Translations under genes and position numbers: made by a program | Notes under the pieces: generated by a model | Told to the model about the DNA's origin: nothing | The model's database searches: none | The model's input: the letters and a program-made list of their open reading frames with translations, nothing else | Source of the DNA: Flavobacterium sp. LC2016-13 | GTDB taxonomy: Bacteria > Bacteroidota > Bacteroidia > Flavobacteriales > Flavobacteriaceae | Length of the DNA: 64,000 bases | Assembly: GCF_009707955.1 (NCBI RefSeq) | Contig: NZ_WMDQ01000006.1 | Coordinates: forward strand, 273,533-337,532 | Reading direction: 5' to 3' | Shown: one piece after another, positions 27,212-40,471 of the stretch | Layout: every line of letters starts with the position of its first letter | How positions within the stretch are numbered: position 1 is the first letter of the stretch

Positions 27212-30200
27212 TATTTTTTATTTCTTTCTTTCACAATCATAACCGGTCCAAATAATCCCGCTTTCAACAATGGCGTCTCTTCCAATCTAAAAGGTGCGGT
27301 TGTCCAGGTTAATCTTTCTTCTTTTGGTAATTTTTGATCGCCAATTAATCGGTTTGCCCAAGTATTGGTGATTTTTATTTCTAATGTATTTTTTCCTTTT
27401 TTAAGTGCTTCAGAAATATCAACTTTATAGGGAAAAGTCCAAAGCGTTCCGCAATCTTTTCCGTTGATTGTAACTTCTGCGATATTGGCAATTGCTCCTA
27501 AATCGAGCCAGATTTTATCCATAGTTTTTCCTTTCCAGTTAAACTCTTTTTTATAAATAACAGTTCCTGAATAATATTTAATTAGATCATTTTCAGATGT
27601 GCTCCAATCAAAAAGTTTAGCTGTTTTTACCACATCTTTTGGTCCGTGAAATGCCGGATCAAATTGCAAATTCCATTTTTCATCTAATGTTTGAACCGTT
27701 TCAAATTCAGAACCTTTTTGAAATCCTTGGGCTAAAATCTCTTTTGTTTCTTCTTTAAAAATTACAAAACCAGATTCATTTGAGTCTAAATTTATGGATA
27801 CAATAGTTCTTCCGTTTTCGATTTTCCAATTTGCTAATGCTGAAGTTTTATCTGTTACGGGATTATACCATTCCGGTTTTTTTCCGGTAATTCGAAACGA
27901 AGCTTCAAATTGTCTTTTTACTGCATTTTGATTGGAAAGAAAGTAAACATCTTCTGTTTCAGATTTACGATGTGTCCATGCTAAAGTTTCAGAATCGGTT
28001 CTGTTTAATTTTGGAAAATAAATATCTTGTTCAATTCCGATTGACGCAAAATCATTTCCTAAATAGGGCAATTTAATTACTGTTCCTTTTCCGATTTTCC
28101 ATGAAGCTGCATTTGAATTAGTATTCCAAATTTCATTCAAAACATTCTGCCATTTTTTATGATCTGCTTCTGATTGAATTCCGGGTTGTAAATCTGGTTT
28201 TTCATCAACAAAAACAGTTGCGCCATCTTTTATTAGTTGCAATATCTTTTCGGCCACAGCCAAAGAAATCATTTTATTAGGTGCCATTTTATGAGTTCCC
28301 GGAAATAATAAAGCGCCATATTCAATACTATTGCTGAAAACTACTTTTCCATTTTCAACTTTTGTATTATTTAATAAAACATCTGCATTAAAAGAATCGT
28401 ATTGATAACCGTTCATGGGATTTATCCATTGTGATAAATCGGTAGAATTTTTAGTAGAACTTACTTCTTTTGGAATCTTAATACTTGGTTGACCTTCATT
28501 TTTCAATCGAATGGCTTCACTTTCTAAACGTGCCACCCCGAAAATATTCGGAATAAAAGGAACCAATCGATCCGGAAGAACGGAACGCGATGGTAAATCT
28601 TCGCCAATAAAAACGGCCAAATCAATAACCGGTTTTCCTTTCTGTAATTGAAACTGAACTCTCTGACAATAATCAACCCAGGCTTTTCCTGGTTTCCACC
28701 ACGTTTGATCTCTTTGAAAATAAGATCCAACACCATCTAAAGTCATTCCGGGTTTTCTGTCCGTCCACGGATTATGTACAAAAACGTGATAGAAAAATCG
28801 GTTAATTCCCAAAGCATAATTTCGATCTGCCAACGTTTTAAGATTTCCCGGATGTTCATCCCAATCCATTTTTAATTCGGTAAAAGCTTCGGCCTGAATT
28901 ATATCTTTTCCGTAAATATGTCCGCCTGAAATAGCATCCAGCATATCATTTGGTTTATCATGCGTTGGGCTTTTCAACCAAAATTCACCACTTGGATAAT
29001 CGACATGTTTAAAATGCAAAAGTCCGTCGCTCATCATGGTTGGCGCCACGTTTTCTGAACTAAATTTTACATTTGATTTTTTAGCCACATCTGCCAGTGT
29101 AGCGAAAAAGTTATCAGAAACCAATTCTGCGATTGTTTTTCTTATATCATAAAGTACTTTCTCAGAAGTTTGAATATCGTTAATTGGAATCCCTGCCATA
29201 ACGGGCAAATAATCTACAATGTCATAACCTCGTCTTGTTTTAAACTCATTTCTAAAAACTGGTGACCAGTTTTGACTGCCACATTCCCAACTATCGATAT
29301 GAAGAATTTTGACCACTTTTGAAGCCAATTCCGGTCCTGCAGTTCTCAACATTTCGCCAAACCAATGATCGAGTTGAAAACGAACAGCTTCTGCATTAAA
29401 TTTATCAACTTCTAATCCTCTTCCTGCGCCTGCGGTTGCATTTTCGTGGCCTGTAGAAGTATATCCGAAACGAATAATTCGCCAATTTTCGTTTGAAGCA
29501 GTTTTCCAATTCAGAATTCCTTTTTCATCAACAAACTTCGAAATATTAATCATTTTTGACGGATCAATACAATCGGTTTTGTTTATTTGTTCTGAAGAGG
29601 TTTCTGGACTTAAACGCCAAATTGCACCTGATTTTCCCTGATAATTATCTATTAAAGGTTCGTTTGACAAAAGTATTTTTGAGACTTTTAATCCCTGATT
29701 CCATTTTGCCGGATCTAAATCTTCTGCTCCCGGTTCTGTTCCTTCAGGATCATATACAAATCTGAAATATTTGGCTTTTGTCGGGATAATGCTGTGTGTA
29801 TAAAATGCATCCGAATCTTGCCAGCCGTGACGTGGTGTTGTTAATCGGCCAAGGCTTTTAAAGTTTTTACCGTCGTCACTAACCTCAACAATCAAACGAT
29901 GCGCCTGAAAATTATTTCCTTTGGTTTCGATTTGAATGGATTTGCATAAAAACGGCTGATCAAATTCGTATTGTACCCAGCCTTTTTCTTTCAATCGAAA
30001 TTGATCGTCTTTCTTTACATCACTTAAAAACGAAGCATCAAAATCAGCAATTGTAGAAGTAATTTTTGGTTGATTTTGATTTGATGTGCTATATGTTTCT
30101 TTTACAGGAATAGCAAAAGTTGCTATATCTTTATAATAGTCTTTGTAATGATTTGGGATTGGTAATTGTAAATTTTTAGTGTTATTTCCGTTTACAAAAA

Positions 30201-30672
30201 TATCAGCCCAAACTACTTTTTGCATTGATGTTTCGGGCGTTATCCAAGGTCCTCCGGCTACGGCAAAACCATCTGCGGGATGAAATGCGATTTTAACGCC
30301 TAAACGATCTGCTTCTGTCAAAGCCCATTTTACTAAAGTCCAGAATTCTTTGCTCAATTGCAGAACCGGCGGATTCATCAATGGCGGATTTGACGGGCCT
30401 TTTATGGTCATTAAATATGCGCCTCCAATTCCGGCTTGTTTCATTGCTTCTAAATCAGCTGTGATGCCTTCTTTAGAATAGGCACTTTGCATCCAATACC
30501 AATATACCCAAGGTTTTGAGGATTCGATTGTGGGTTGAAAAGTTGTGTTTTCTTTTTTATGGATTTCCTGTGCGGAGACAAAGCCCGCAAGGAGTAACAA
30601 TACAGTCGAAAGTCGGAAAGCCGAAAGTCGAAAGTCAAATCTAAAAAGAAAAAATTGTTTTTTTTGAAACAT
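27211..30672 (-). CDS. Secreted GH106-type alpha-L-rhamnosidase
   Basis: Large multidomain hydrolase of ~1153 aa resembling GH106 alpha-L-rhamnosidases, which remove rhamnose from rhamnogalacturonans by inversion in a calcium-dependent way. Visible blocks: PWVYWYWMQSAYSKEGITADLEAMKQAGIGG-type TIM-barrel start, KIAFHPADGFAVAGGPWI, ILHIDSWECGSQNWSP, FKHVDYPSGEFWLKSP, QAEAFTELKMDWDEHP and a C-terminal sugar-binding jelly-roll (DKIWLDLGAIANIAEVTING). The start at 30672 (MFQKKQFFLF) is preferred because upstream open frame is made of a GTCATCCTGA-type repeat. The n-region of the signal peptide (FRFDFRLSAFRLS) is encoded by a CGAAAGTC tandem-like repeat known elsewhere in the window, which is odd. 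Confidence 0.88.
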   Translation of the reverse strand: MFQKKQFFLFRFDFRLSAFRLSTVLLLLAGFVSAQEIHKKENTTFQPTIESSKPWVYWYWMQSAYSKEGITADLEAMKQAGIGGAYLMTIKGPSNPPLMNPPVLQLSKEFWTLVKWALTEADRLGVKIAFHPADGFAVAGGPWITPETSMQKVVWADIFVNGNNTKNLQLPIPNHYKDYYKDIATFAIPVKETYSTSNQNQPKITSTIADFDASFLSDVKKDDQFRLKEKGWVQYEFDQPFLCKSIQIETKGNNFQAHRLIVEVSDDGKNFKSLGRLTTPRHGWQDSDAFYTHSIIPTKAKYFRFVYDPEGTEPGAEDLDPAKWNQGLKVSKILLSNEPLIDNYQGKSGAIWRLSPETSSEQINKTDCIDPSKMINISKFVDEKGILNWKTASNENWRIIRFGYTSTGHENATAGAGRGLEVDKFNAEAVRFQLDHWFGEMLRTAGPELASKVVKILHIDSWECGSQNWSPVFRNEFKTRRGYDIVDYLPVMAGIPINDIQTSEKVLYDIRKTIAELVSDNFFATLADVAKKSNVKFSSENVAPTMMSDGLLHFKHVDYPSGEFWLKSPTHDKPNDMLDAISGGHIYGKDIIQAEAFTELKMDWDEHPGNLKTLADRNYALGINRFFYHVFVHNPWTDRKPGMTLDGVGSYFQRDQTWWKPGKAWVDYCQRVQFQLQKGKPVIDLAVFIGEDLPSRSVLPDRLVPFIPNIFGVARLESEAIRLKNEGQPSIKIPKEVSSTKNSTDLSQWINPMNGYQYDSFNADVLLNNTKVENGKVVFSNSIEYGALLFPGTHKMAPNKMISLAVAEKILQLIKDGATVFVDEKPDLQPGIQSEADHKKWQNVLNEIWNTNSNAASWKIGKGTVIKLPYLGNDFASIGIEQDIYFPKLNRTDSETLAWTHRKSETEDVYFLSNQNAVKRQFEASFRITGKKPEWYNPVTDKTSALANWKIENGRTIVSINLDSNESGFVIFKEETKEILAQGFQKGSEFETVQTLDEKWNLQFDPAFHGPKDVVKTAKLFDWSTSENDLIKYYSGTVIYKKEFNWKGKTMDKIWLDLGAIANIAEVTINGKDCGTLWTFPYKVDISEALKKGKNTLEIKITNTWANRLIGDQKLPKEERLTWTTAPFRLEETPLLKAGLFGPVMIVKERNKK
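30602..30641. repeat. CGAAAGTC tandem-like repeat inside the GH106 signal-peptide coding region
   Basis: Four near-copies of (T)CGAAAGTC/GGAAAGCC in a row encode the residues DFRLSAFRLST on the minus strand. A related intergenic element lies at 60597-60660. The repeat appears to have been captured into the reading frame. Confidence 0.7.
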
Positions 30673-30696
30673 TGCTTTGCTTGTTTTTTCTTTTGT

Positions 30697-30793
30697 CATC
30701 CTGACGCAGGAAGGATCACACGCGAAACTCCACACAGAGAATCGTCAATCTTTGTCGAGCTTCTGGTGTGATCCTTCGTTCCTCAGGATGACA
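30697..30793. repeat. GTCATCCTGA hairpin element (copy 1)
   Basis: A ~97-bp imperfect inverted repeat opening GTCATCCTGACGCAGGAAGG and closing CCTTCGTTCCTCAGGATGAC with a central CAATCTTTG block. Copies with the same plan lie at about 37118-37276 and 51551-51660. Confidence 0.85.
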
Positions 30794-30823
30794 AACTATA
30801 TCTTTAATCTTTAAACGAAAATA

Positions 30824-30861
30824 CCTAACAGATTTTATCCCGAGGCTTCGGGACTGTTAGG
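30824..30861. repeat. Nested palindrome CCTAACAG / TCCCGAGGCTTCGGGA / CTGTTAGG
   Basis: Outer arms CCTAACAG (30824-30831) and CTGTTAGG (30854-30861) enclose TCCCGAGGCTTCGGGA, a second palindrome. The inner one occurs again near 53750-53766. It lies between GH2 and GH106 together with a GTCATCCTGA element. Confidence 0.8.
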
Positions 30862-30874
30862 ATAAGATCGTAAT

Positions 30875-35286
<4,412 letters not shown>

Positions 35287-35289
35287 TTT

Positions 35290-35418
35290 TACATTTTTTT
35301 TGCCACGAAGGCGCTAAGGCTCTAAGTTTTTTTTGTTTCACGCAGATTTTGCAGATTTAAGCAGATTATTAATTGATTTTTATCTGCGTCAATCAGCTAA
35401 AATCTGCGAGATCTGCGT
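35290..35418. repeat. CGCAGATTTTGC-family repeats between two propeller genes
   Basis: The gap has GCCACGAAGGCGCTAAGGC, then TTTCACGCAGATTTTGCAGA, then opposed copies ATCTGCGTCAATC and AATCTGCGAGATCTGCG. It is mosaic of at least two repeat families and probably folds into a hairpin. Confidence 0.75.
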
Positions 35419-35422
35419 TAAA

Positions 35423-37093
35423 TTATTTTTTTAATTCCTTCAAACGTGATTCCATTACGTCTTTATTCAGTTTTACTTTTACCATTCCTGTTGGATGAAA
35501 TCTTCTTTTTAAATCGATTGCATTATAAACTATGGTGTAAACGTCATTTCCTTCTGGGATTAAACACAAAGGCGTTCTCATAATATCCCACCATTTATTG
35601 ACTTTTGTTTCTATTGGAAGATATCTTGCTTCGCTCCAATTTTTACCATCTTTTGATAATGAATATCCCATCATATTGGGTAAATGATGTCCCCAACCGT
35701 CAGGGCCTCCATCAAAAATGGCGATGTATAAACCGTTTGGTAACTGACTCACAATTGGATTTTCTACAAAAAAAGGATGTATGGTTTTAATCGGATTACT
35801 GCCGTCTTTGATTCTTGACCACGGCCCTTCTAAACTTTTCGATTCGGCTAAAGCTACAAACCAGCCTTTTCCTGTTTTCTTGGGATAATCTGCCCATGAA
35901 TTAAAAGGGTAAGCTCCGCTGTAAAATCCAAAATATTTATCGCCGACTTTATATGGGAAAAATGAAGCAACTCCTTGTCTTCCTTCCCAAGGTTCTGAGT
36001 CTAATCCCGGCTCCATGATAATTCCCATATCTTTGTATGGACCTCCAATTCCTTCCATTCCATCAACGGTTGATTCGCAACGCCAGATTCTTCCGAAAGA
36101 ATGATTGGGTTCTATTTCTTTACTAACGGTATACGCCAAATAATAGCCGTACCATTTGTTTGCTTTTTCATTAAAAACAGGCATATACGACCAAATTGCA
36201 GCACGACGATCATTCATTGGGTTATCGTCTTCGGTTACGGCGTATGTTCCGCTTGCTTGGTAAATGGTGGATTCTCTTTTCCAGTGGATGGCATCTTTAC
36301 TTGTCCAGTGTCCGATTCTGGTTTTTACACGATCGTAATAATAATCTACTCCTTTTTCTCCAGCTCTTTCGGTTGGAAACATATGATAGGTATCACCAAC
36401 TTTTACGACACGTCCGCCCTCAAAACCGCCTTGAATTCCTTCTGTACCAGACATTTCTTCATCAATAACGGGTTTGTTTTCTCCTCCGATAATTTCGAAA
36501 AGTGGTTTTTCATCTGAAAATCCTTCAACGATAAAAGTTGGGTTCCAAAGTTTTCCGTCTGGGAAATTGGCATTTCTGAACTCTATTTTTTCAGAAGCTT
36601 TTATAACTCCTAAAATAGCGAATGATCTGTTTACTGGATTAATTTTGTGCGTTCCTTTGGGATAAGAAACAGCATACACATTTATAGGAGATAAACCTGT
36701 TACTGTTAAACCATTTTGAAGTACCATTTTAACAGAGTTTAAAGGAGTAAATTCAGCTGTATCTATCTCCTCAAAAACACCAATCAAAAGCTGAACGGGT
36801 TCTTTGAATTTTAACTGTAATGGAGAGTTGGTTTCTTTTTTATATTGATCTAAAGGAACTTCAATCCCAGTTAAACCTTGTAATTCTGAAGCTAAACGAA
36901 CAATATTATGTTTACTTCCTGAAAAAGCGTGTGCATATTGTGTAGTTTTGAATGTTTTATGATTGGATTTTACAATTTCAAATGATGCTGGTTTCCATGG
37001 AGTTGTTTGTGCTGAGGCTTGGATGCAGACAGTTAACAGCATTAGGAATGCGGTTCTTAATTTGAAGTTGTGTTTTTTGTTTTTTGAAAACAT
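35423..37093 (-). CDS. Secreted beta-propeller protein of unknown activity
   Basis: 556 aa, signal peptide to ~29 (ending IQASAQ). An N-terminal domain of ~190 residues (beta-rich, EVPLDQYKKET, QLLIGVFEEID) precedes a propeller-like region: GRVVKVGDTYHMFPTERAGE, RIGHWTSKDAIHWKRES, NKWYGYYLAYTVS, FFPYKVGDKYFGFYSGAY, FVENPIVSQLPNGLYIAIFDGG, GYSLSKDGKNWSEA. The blade pattern is that of GH43/GH130-like glycosidases, and the N-terminal domain is unusual for them. I cannot place it in a CAZy family. Between GH78 and the propeller lipoprotein. Confidence 0.7.
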   Translation of the reverse strand: MFSKNKKHNFKLRTAFLMLLTVCIQASAQTTPWKPASFEIVKSNHKTFKTTQYAHAFSGSKHNIVRLASELQGLTGIEVPLDQYKKETNSPLQLKFKEPVQLLIGVFEEIDTAEFTPLNSVKMVLQNGLTVTGLSPINVYAVSYPKGTHKINPVNRSFAILGVIKASEKIEFRNANFPDGKLWNPTFIVEGFSDEKPLFEIIGGENKPVIDEEMSGTEGIQGGFEGGRVVKVGDTYHMFPTERAGEKGVDYYYDRVKTRIGHWTSKDAIHWKRESTIYQASGTYAVTEDDNPMNDRRAAIWSYMPVFNEKANKWYGYYLAYTVSKEIEPNHSFGRIWRCESTVDGMEGIGGPYKDMGIIMEPGLDSEPWEGRQGVASFFPYKVGDKYFGFYSGAYPFNSWADYPKKTGKGWFVALAESKSLEGPWSRIKDGSNPIKTIHPFFVENPIVSQLPNGLYIAIFDGGPDGWGHHLPNMMGYSLSKDGKNWSEARYLPIETKVNKWWDIMRTPLCLIPEGNDVYTIVYNAIDLKRRFHPTGMVKVKLNKDVMESRLKELKK

Positions 37094-37117
37094 TGATTTT
37101 ATTTTTTCTGTTTTTTG

Positions 37118-37276
37118 TCATTTCGACGGAGGAGGAATCACACTAGGAATTCCGCAACTATAATCAACAATCTTTGTGGAGCTTCTTGCGAGGATTTCTC
37201 GCCCCTCGAAATGACAAAACTGGTGTGACAATCTTTGTGGTTACGAGTGTGATTCCTCCTTTCAGTCGGAATGACA
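37118..37276. repeat. GTCATTTCGACG/GTCATCCTGA hairpin element (copy 2, compound)
   Basis: A complete ~100-bp element (GTCATTTCGACGGAGGAGGA ... CCCCTCGAAATGACAAA) is followed directly by the second half of another (GTGTGACAATCTTTGTGG ... CAGTCGGAATGACAAA). It suggests insertion or duplication of one unit inside another. It fills most of the 235-bp gap between GH78 and the propeller gene. Confidence 0.85.
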
Positions 37277-37328
37277 AACTGGGTGTTATAAACTATCAGC
37301 TAATCACTCATAACTTATAACTTATAAC

Positions 37329-39515
37329 TCACAAAGCCTTATAACTCACTTTATATTCCACATTCGGTTTCACAATCAACTGATATTTATTTTTCGCTAA
37401 TTCTGTAATTGTTCCAGAGTTTGTTTTTGGTTTTCCTGAACTTTCAAAAATCAATTTTCCTTCTCCTTCAGCGGCTTTTACTTTGATTTCTTTGGTGCTG
37501 CAATAAATTTCAACTTCACCGTTTGGCGTTGGCACTTTTCCTTGCATCCATTGTAAACCTCCAAGATTTGGTTTGATTTCATATTCTGAATAACCCGGAG
37601 CGGTTGGTTTTATACCCAAATAATATTTTCCTAATAGATAAATTGGACTAGAACCCCAGGCATGACAAAGACTTTTTCCATAAGGTCGTCCGTACATCGC
37701 TAAATGTTCCGTTCCTTTTTTGGCTGGATTGTATTCTTCCCAGAAAGAAGTTGCTCCTTCATTCAACATTCCGCCCCAATAATTTTTCATTTCTTTCAGC
37801 ACATAATCTTGTTCGCCCATAGCGCACAACGCTTCCAGCTCGTAAAAACGCATGTATGGTGTAGTGATTTTAAGAATATCATCATTGAGTAACACCTTCT
37901 TTTTTATACTTTGTTTTTGTTCTTCATTAAAATAATTAAAAAAAATACCGAACATATTAGCGTATCTGGTTACAATATCCTGCATTTTACCGTCTATACG
38001 CTGGTGTTTCATAACGTTTTGTTTTTTATCCCAAAACACATCAAATAGTTTTGTTTTTAAATCATCCGCTAATTTTTGATACTGTTTTTGGTCTTCATTT
38101 TCACCTGCAATTTTAGCACTAACTGCCATGGCTTCTAAACTTCTTGCTAAAAGCATTTGCTCAAAACTAACCTCGCCCTTTTTTGGTAGTCCGTCTGCCC
38201 AGTCAATAAAAACCCAATCGCCTTCTAATGGTTCCAGGAATCCGTTTGTGTTTCTTCTTTTTAGGCAGAATTCCATAAGTGATTTCATTCGCGGATAAAA
38301 AGTTTTTATAAATTTCGTATCGCCCGTGTGTAAATAGTAATCGTAAACGCCCACAAACCAATAGAGCGAATAATCCATTATGATATTAATATGGGCCGTT
38401 ACTGGTTCTTTGCCACGAAGAGCCAACAGGGTTCGTTCTACAGAAGCCGAATCAAAGAATAAATAATAATTCATTAAATAACTTTGATAAGCGTCGCCAG
38501 ACCAAACCCAACGGTCGCGTTTAATTCCGTCTATAAAAAATTCACGAGACGTTAAATGCATCGTGTAAGCCGACACATTCCAAATTTTATTCAATTGTTC
38601 ATCCGAAGATTTGAATGCTCCACGATAGTCTAATGGTAAATATTCATAAAGCATCGAAATAGAATCGTATTTTACCGTTGCATCTGCTTGTACCTGAACA
38701 TAGCGGAATGCTTTCGATCCATTATGAGTGTAAGTTTCCGGCTGTTTTCCATCAAAAGATAAATGATCTAATGTTTCACATCTGGCAGAATCCAACGCTT
38801 CTTCACGAGATTCACCATAATAAAGTGCTACTTTACCTTTTCCTTTTAAACCGTGAATTTTAATATAACCAAAAGTTTCTTTACCAAAATCTACTAATTC
38901 ACCAGTTCCTATTTTTTCTGTTTTTTTTGCACTCAAAGGTTTAGTTGTTAGCTTAAACTCAGAAGGTTTATTTTCTGGCAAATTAAAATTCCAAGAACCA
39001 ACAGGCACCCATGGCGTACCGGATTGTTGTGCTTTTCCGGTTTCATCAATCCAAAGTTTATCTTCATTGGTCACTTTCCAGGAGGCATCAGATTTAAGAT
39101 ATTTACCCGCAATATAAATAGCCGGCAATACTTCTTGATTATATACTTTAAAGGAAATTTTGTGTTTCCCAGCAGGAATTTTTATTGATTTTGGTTGTCC
39201 ATAAACCTGAACACCATCTAAAAGTAATTGAAAAGGTCCTTCTGAATATATTTTTGCCTCGTCTGGTTCTGGAATATCTACTTCTGTTTGAAAAGTTACC
39301 AAAGCGTACGGACTGTAATATTGCCAAAGCGGCGGAAATACTGCTTCGCGTTCTGTGCGTCTTACTTGCATTTTATTGCTTAACCAAACTTCAAAATCAC
39401 CTGGATACCAGATCCATGTCGCTTCTTTTGGTTTTTCTTGTGCCAATAGGAAATTAGAAGAAAATAAAACACCAAAGACAAGGAAAATTTTAAAAATTAA
39501 AAAGCGGTTTAGCAT
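37329..39515 (-). CDS. Secreted GH78 alpha-L-rhamnosidase (six-hairpin type)
   Basis: 728-aa (alpha/alpha)6-barrel inverting rhamnosidase removing terminal alpha-L-rhamnose. Signal peptide 1-25 (ending NFLLAQ). After N-terminal beta-sandwiches (ATWIWYPGDFEVWLSNK) the GH78 block FFIDGIKRDRWVWSGDAYQSY (~325-345) carries the catalytic acid region; DWVFIDWADGLPKKGE and GGMLNEGATSFWEEYNP (~580-597) carry further active-site acids. The C-terminal beta domain follows (GYSEYEIKPNLGG). It is the first gene after a promoter with the shared CCTG box and probably heads the long transcript down to GH127. Confidence 0.93.
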   Translation of the reverse strand: MLNRFLIFKIFLVFGVLFSSNFLLAQEKPKEATWIWYPGDFEVWLSNKMQVRRTEREAVFPPLWQYYSPYALVTFQTEVDIPEPDEAKIYSEGPFQLLLDGVQVYGQPKSIKIPAGKHKISFKVYNQEVLPAIYIAGKYLKSDASWKVTNEDKLWIDETGKAQQSGTPWVPVGSWNFNLPENKPSEFKLTTKPLSAKKTEKIGTGELVDFGKETFGYIKIHGLKGKGKVALYYGESREEALDSARCETLDHLSFDGKQPETYTHNGSKAFRYVQVQADATVKYDSISMLYEYLPLDYRGAFKSSDEQLNKIWNVSAYTMHLTSREFFIDGIKRDRWVWSGDAYQSYLMNYYLFFDSASVERTLLALRGKEPVTAHINIIMDYSLYWFVGVYDYYLHTGDTKFIKTFYPRMKSLMEFCLKRRNTNGFLEPLEGDWVFIDWADGLPKKGEVSFEQMLLARSLEAMAVSAKIAGENEDQKQYQKLADDLKTKLFDVFWDKKQNVMKHQRIDGKMQDIVTRYANMFGIFFNYFNEEQKQSIKKKVLLNDDILKITTPYMRFYELEALCAMGEQDYVLKEMKNYWGGMLNEGATSFWEEYNPAKKGTEHLAMYGRPYGKSLCHAWGSSPIYLLGKYYLGIKPTAPGYSEYEIKPNLGGLQWMQGKVPTPNGEVEIYCSTKEIKVKAAEGEGKLIFESSGKPKTNSGTITELAKNKYQLIVKPNVEYKVSYKAL

Positions 39516-39534
39516 AGTTAGTTTATTTTGGGAC

Positions 39535-39579
39535 TAAAGATAAGTGTTATTTTTACATTTCACAACCTGTTGTGTCCTG
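39535..39579 (-). promoter_or_regulatory. Promoter of GH78 with CCTG direct repeat (regulon box 2)
   Basis: On the minus strand TATCTTTA (39535-39542) is one base from TAnnTTTG. On the plus strand, CCTG at 39566-39569 and 39576-39579 keep the 10-bp period and the 23-bp gap to the -7 box seen at susC and GH141. The predicted leader is short (~14 nt). Confidence 0.65.
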
Positions 39580-39727
39580 TTTAACATCTTAATTTAACCT
39601 AAATAATAAATTCACTATAATTTTATATCTCTTTTTTTATGTAATTCATTAAATTTTAATTGATTTTTGTTTGAAATGATAATGTGTTGTCAGATTTATC
39701 ATTCATTGAAAATGTGTCGAATAAAAA

Positions 39728-39758
39728 ATACCTCAAGAATGTTGAGGCATTTAAAATT
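39728..39758 (-). terminator. Rho-independent terminator of the SymE-like gene
   Basis: CCTCAA (39731-39736) and TTGAGG (39742-39747), extended by A/T pairs, form a hairpin with a 5-nt loop; on the minus strand it is followed by TATTTTTTAT. It lies 18-45 nt past the symE-like stop and isolates this islet from GH78. Confidence 0.8.
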
Positions 39759-39775
39759 TATTTAAAGAATAATTT

Positions 39776-39991
39776 TTATTGTCTGGTTTGTGATCCTTCA
39801 ATTTCATTATTGGCTGTAATAATGATTTTATTTTGCTGATGTTCAATCGTTACGAAACTCCCGTAATTAAAACCGATTTTCTGAAGCCATTTTCCGCAAA
39901 GACGTATTTCTGGAAATATAACGTATCGATTATATGATCTTGCGATATGCTTTGGCTGGATTTTTAATCGTCTTTTCGCTGATTGCTTCAT
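39776..39991 (-). CDS. SymE-like type I toxin family protein
   Basis: 71-aa basic protein, MKQSAKRRLKIQPKHIARSYNRYV then IRLCGKWLQKIGFNYGSFVTIE and a C-terminal IIITANNE. The order RRLK...P.I.L.GKWL...GF..G..V.V......I.IT.. is the SymE signature; the fold is AbrB-like. In E. coli SymE is an SOS-linked toxin controlled by an antisense RNA. Whether this one is toxic, and whether an antisense RNA exists, cannot be told. It sits in a small accessory islet with an XRE regulator and a protease gene, bounded by PUL genes. Confidence 0.75.
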   Translation of the reverse strand: MKQSAKRRLKIQPKHIARSYNRYVIFPEIRLCGKWLQKIGFNYGSFVTIEHQQNKIIITANNEIEGSQTRQ

Positions 39992-40154
39992 TTCATTTTT
40001 ATTTCATCGAAACAAAAATAGTAAAAATTATACTACAAATAATATTTTTTAGACACTAAATTATTGTTTTAGGGCAATTTTGAGTATTTGAAATATTCTT
40101 TTTCTTATATTTAAATTATAAGATATTTGCATGAAATATCAATAAATCAACATT

Positions 40155-40361
40155 GTGTCGAAACTTAAATTAAATAGAATAAAAGTTGTTTTAGTTGAAA
40201 ACAATCGAACCAGCAAGGAATTAGCTAATCATTTAGGTAAAACTGTATCTACTGTTTCGCGTTGGTGTACAAATGAAGCTCAACCTTCTATTGAAACGCT
40301 TTATGAGGTTTCTAAATTTTTGAAGGTTGATATTCGGGAGTTGTTGGTTTCTACGAAATAA
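40155..40361 (+). CDS. Small XRE-family transcriptional regulator
   Basis: 68-aa helix-turn-helix protein on the plus strand, the only plus-strand gene left of 54.8 kb. It begins with GTG (MSKLKLNRIKVVLVENNRT). The HTH is clear: RTSKELANHLGKTVSTVSRWCTNE, followed by PSIETLYEVSKFLKVDIRELL, close to the Cro/C1 subgroup of short stand-alone regulators. It has no effector domain. It is divergent from the SymE-like gene (164 bp apart) and convergent with the protease gene, so it may regulate the former. Confidence 0.85.
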   Translation: MSKLKLNRIKVVLVENNRTSKELANHLGKTVSTVSRWCTNEAQPSIETLYEVSKFLKVDIRELLVSTK

Positions 40362-40471
40362 AAACCGCATTCCTGTTTAGAGAAAGCCTTTTACATTTGT
40401 ATGGTGATAAATTAAATACACAATAACGAAGTTAATAGTCATTAAAGTTGTTTAATGTTTATATACATTCT

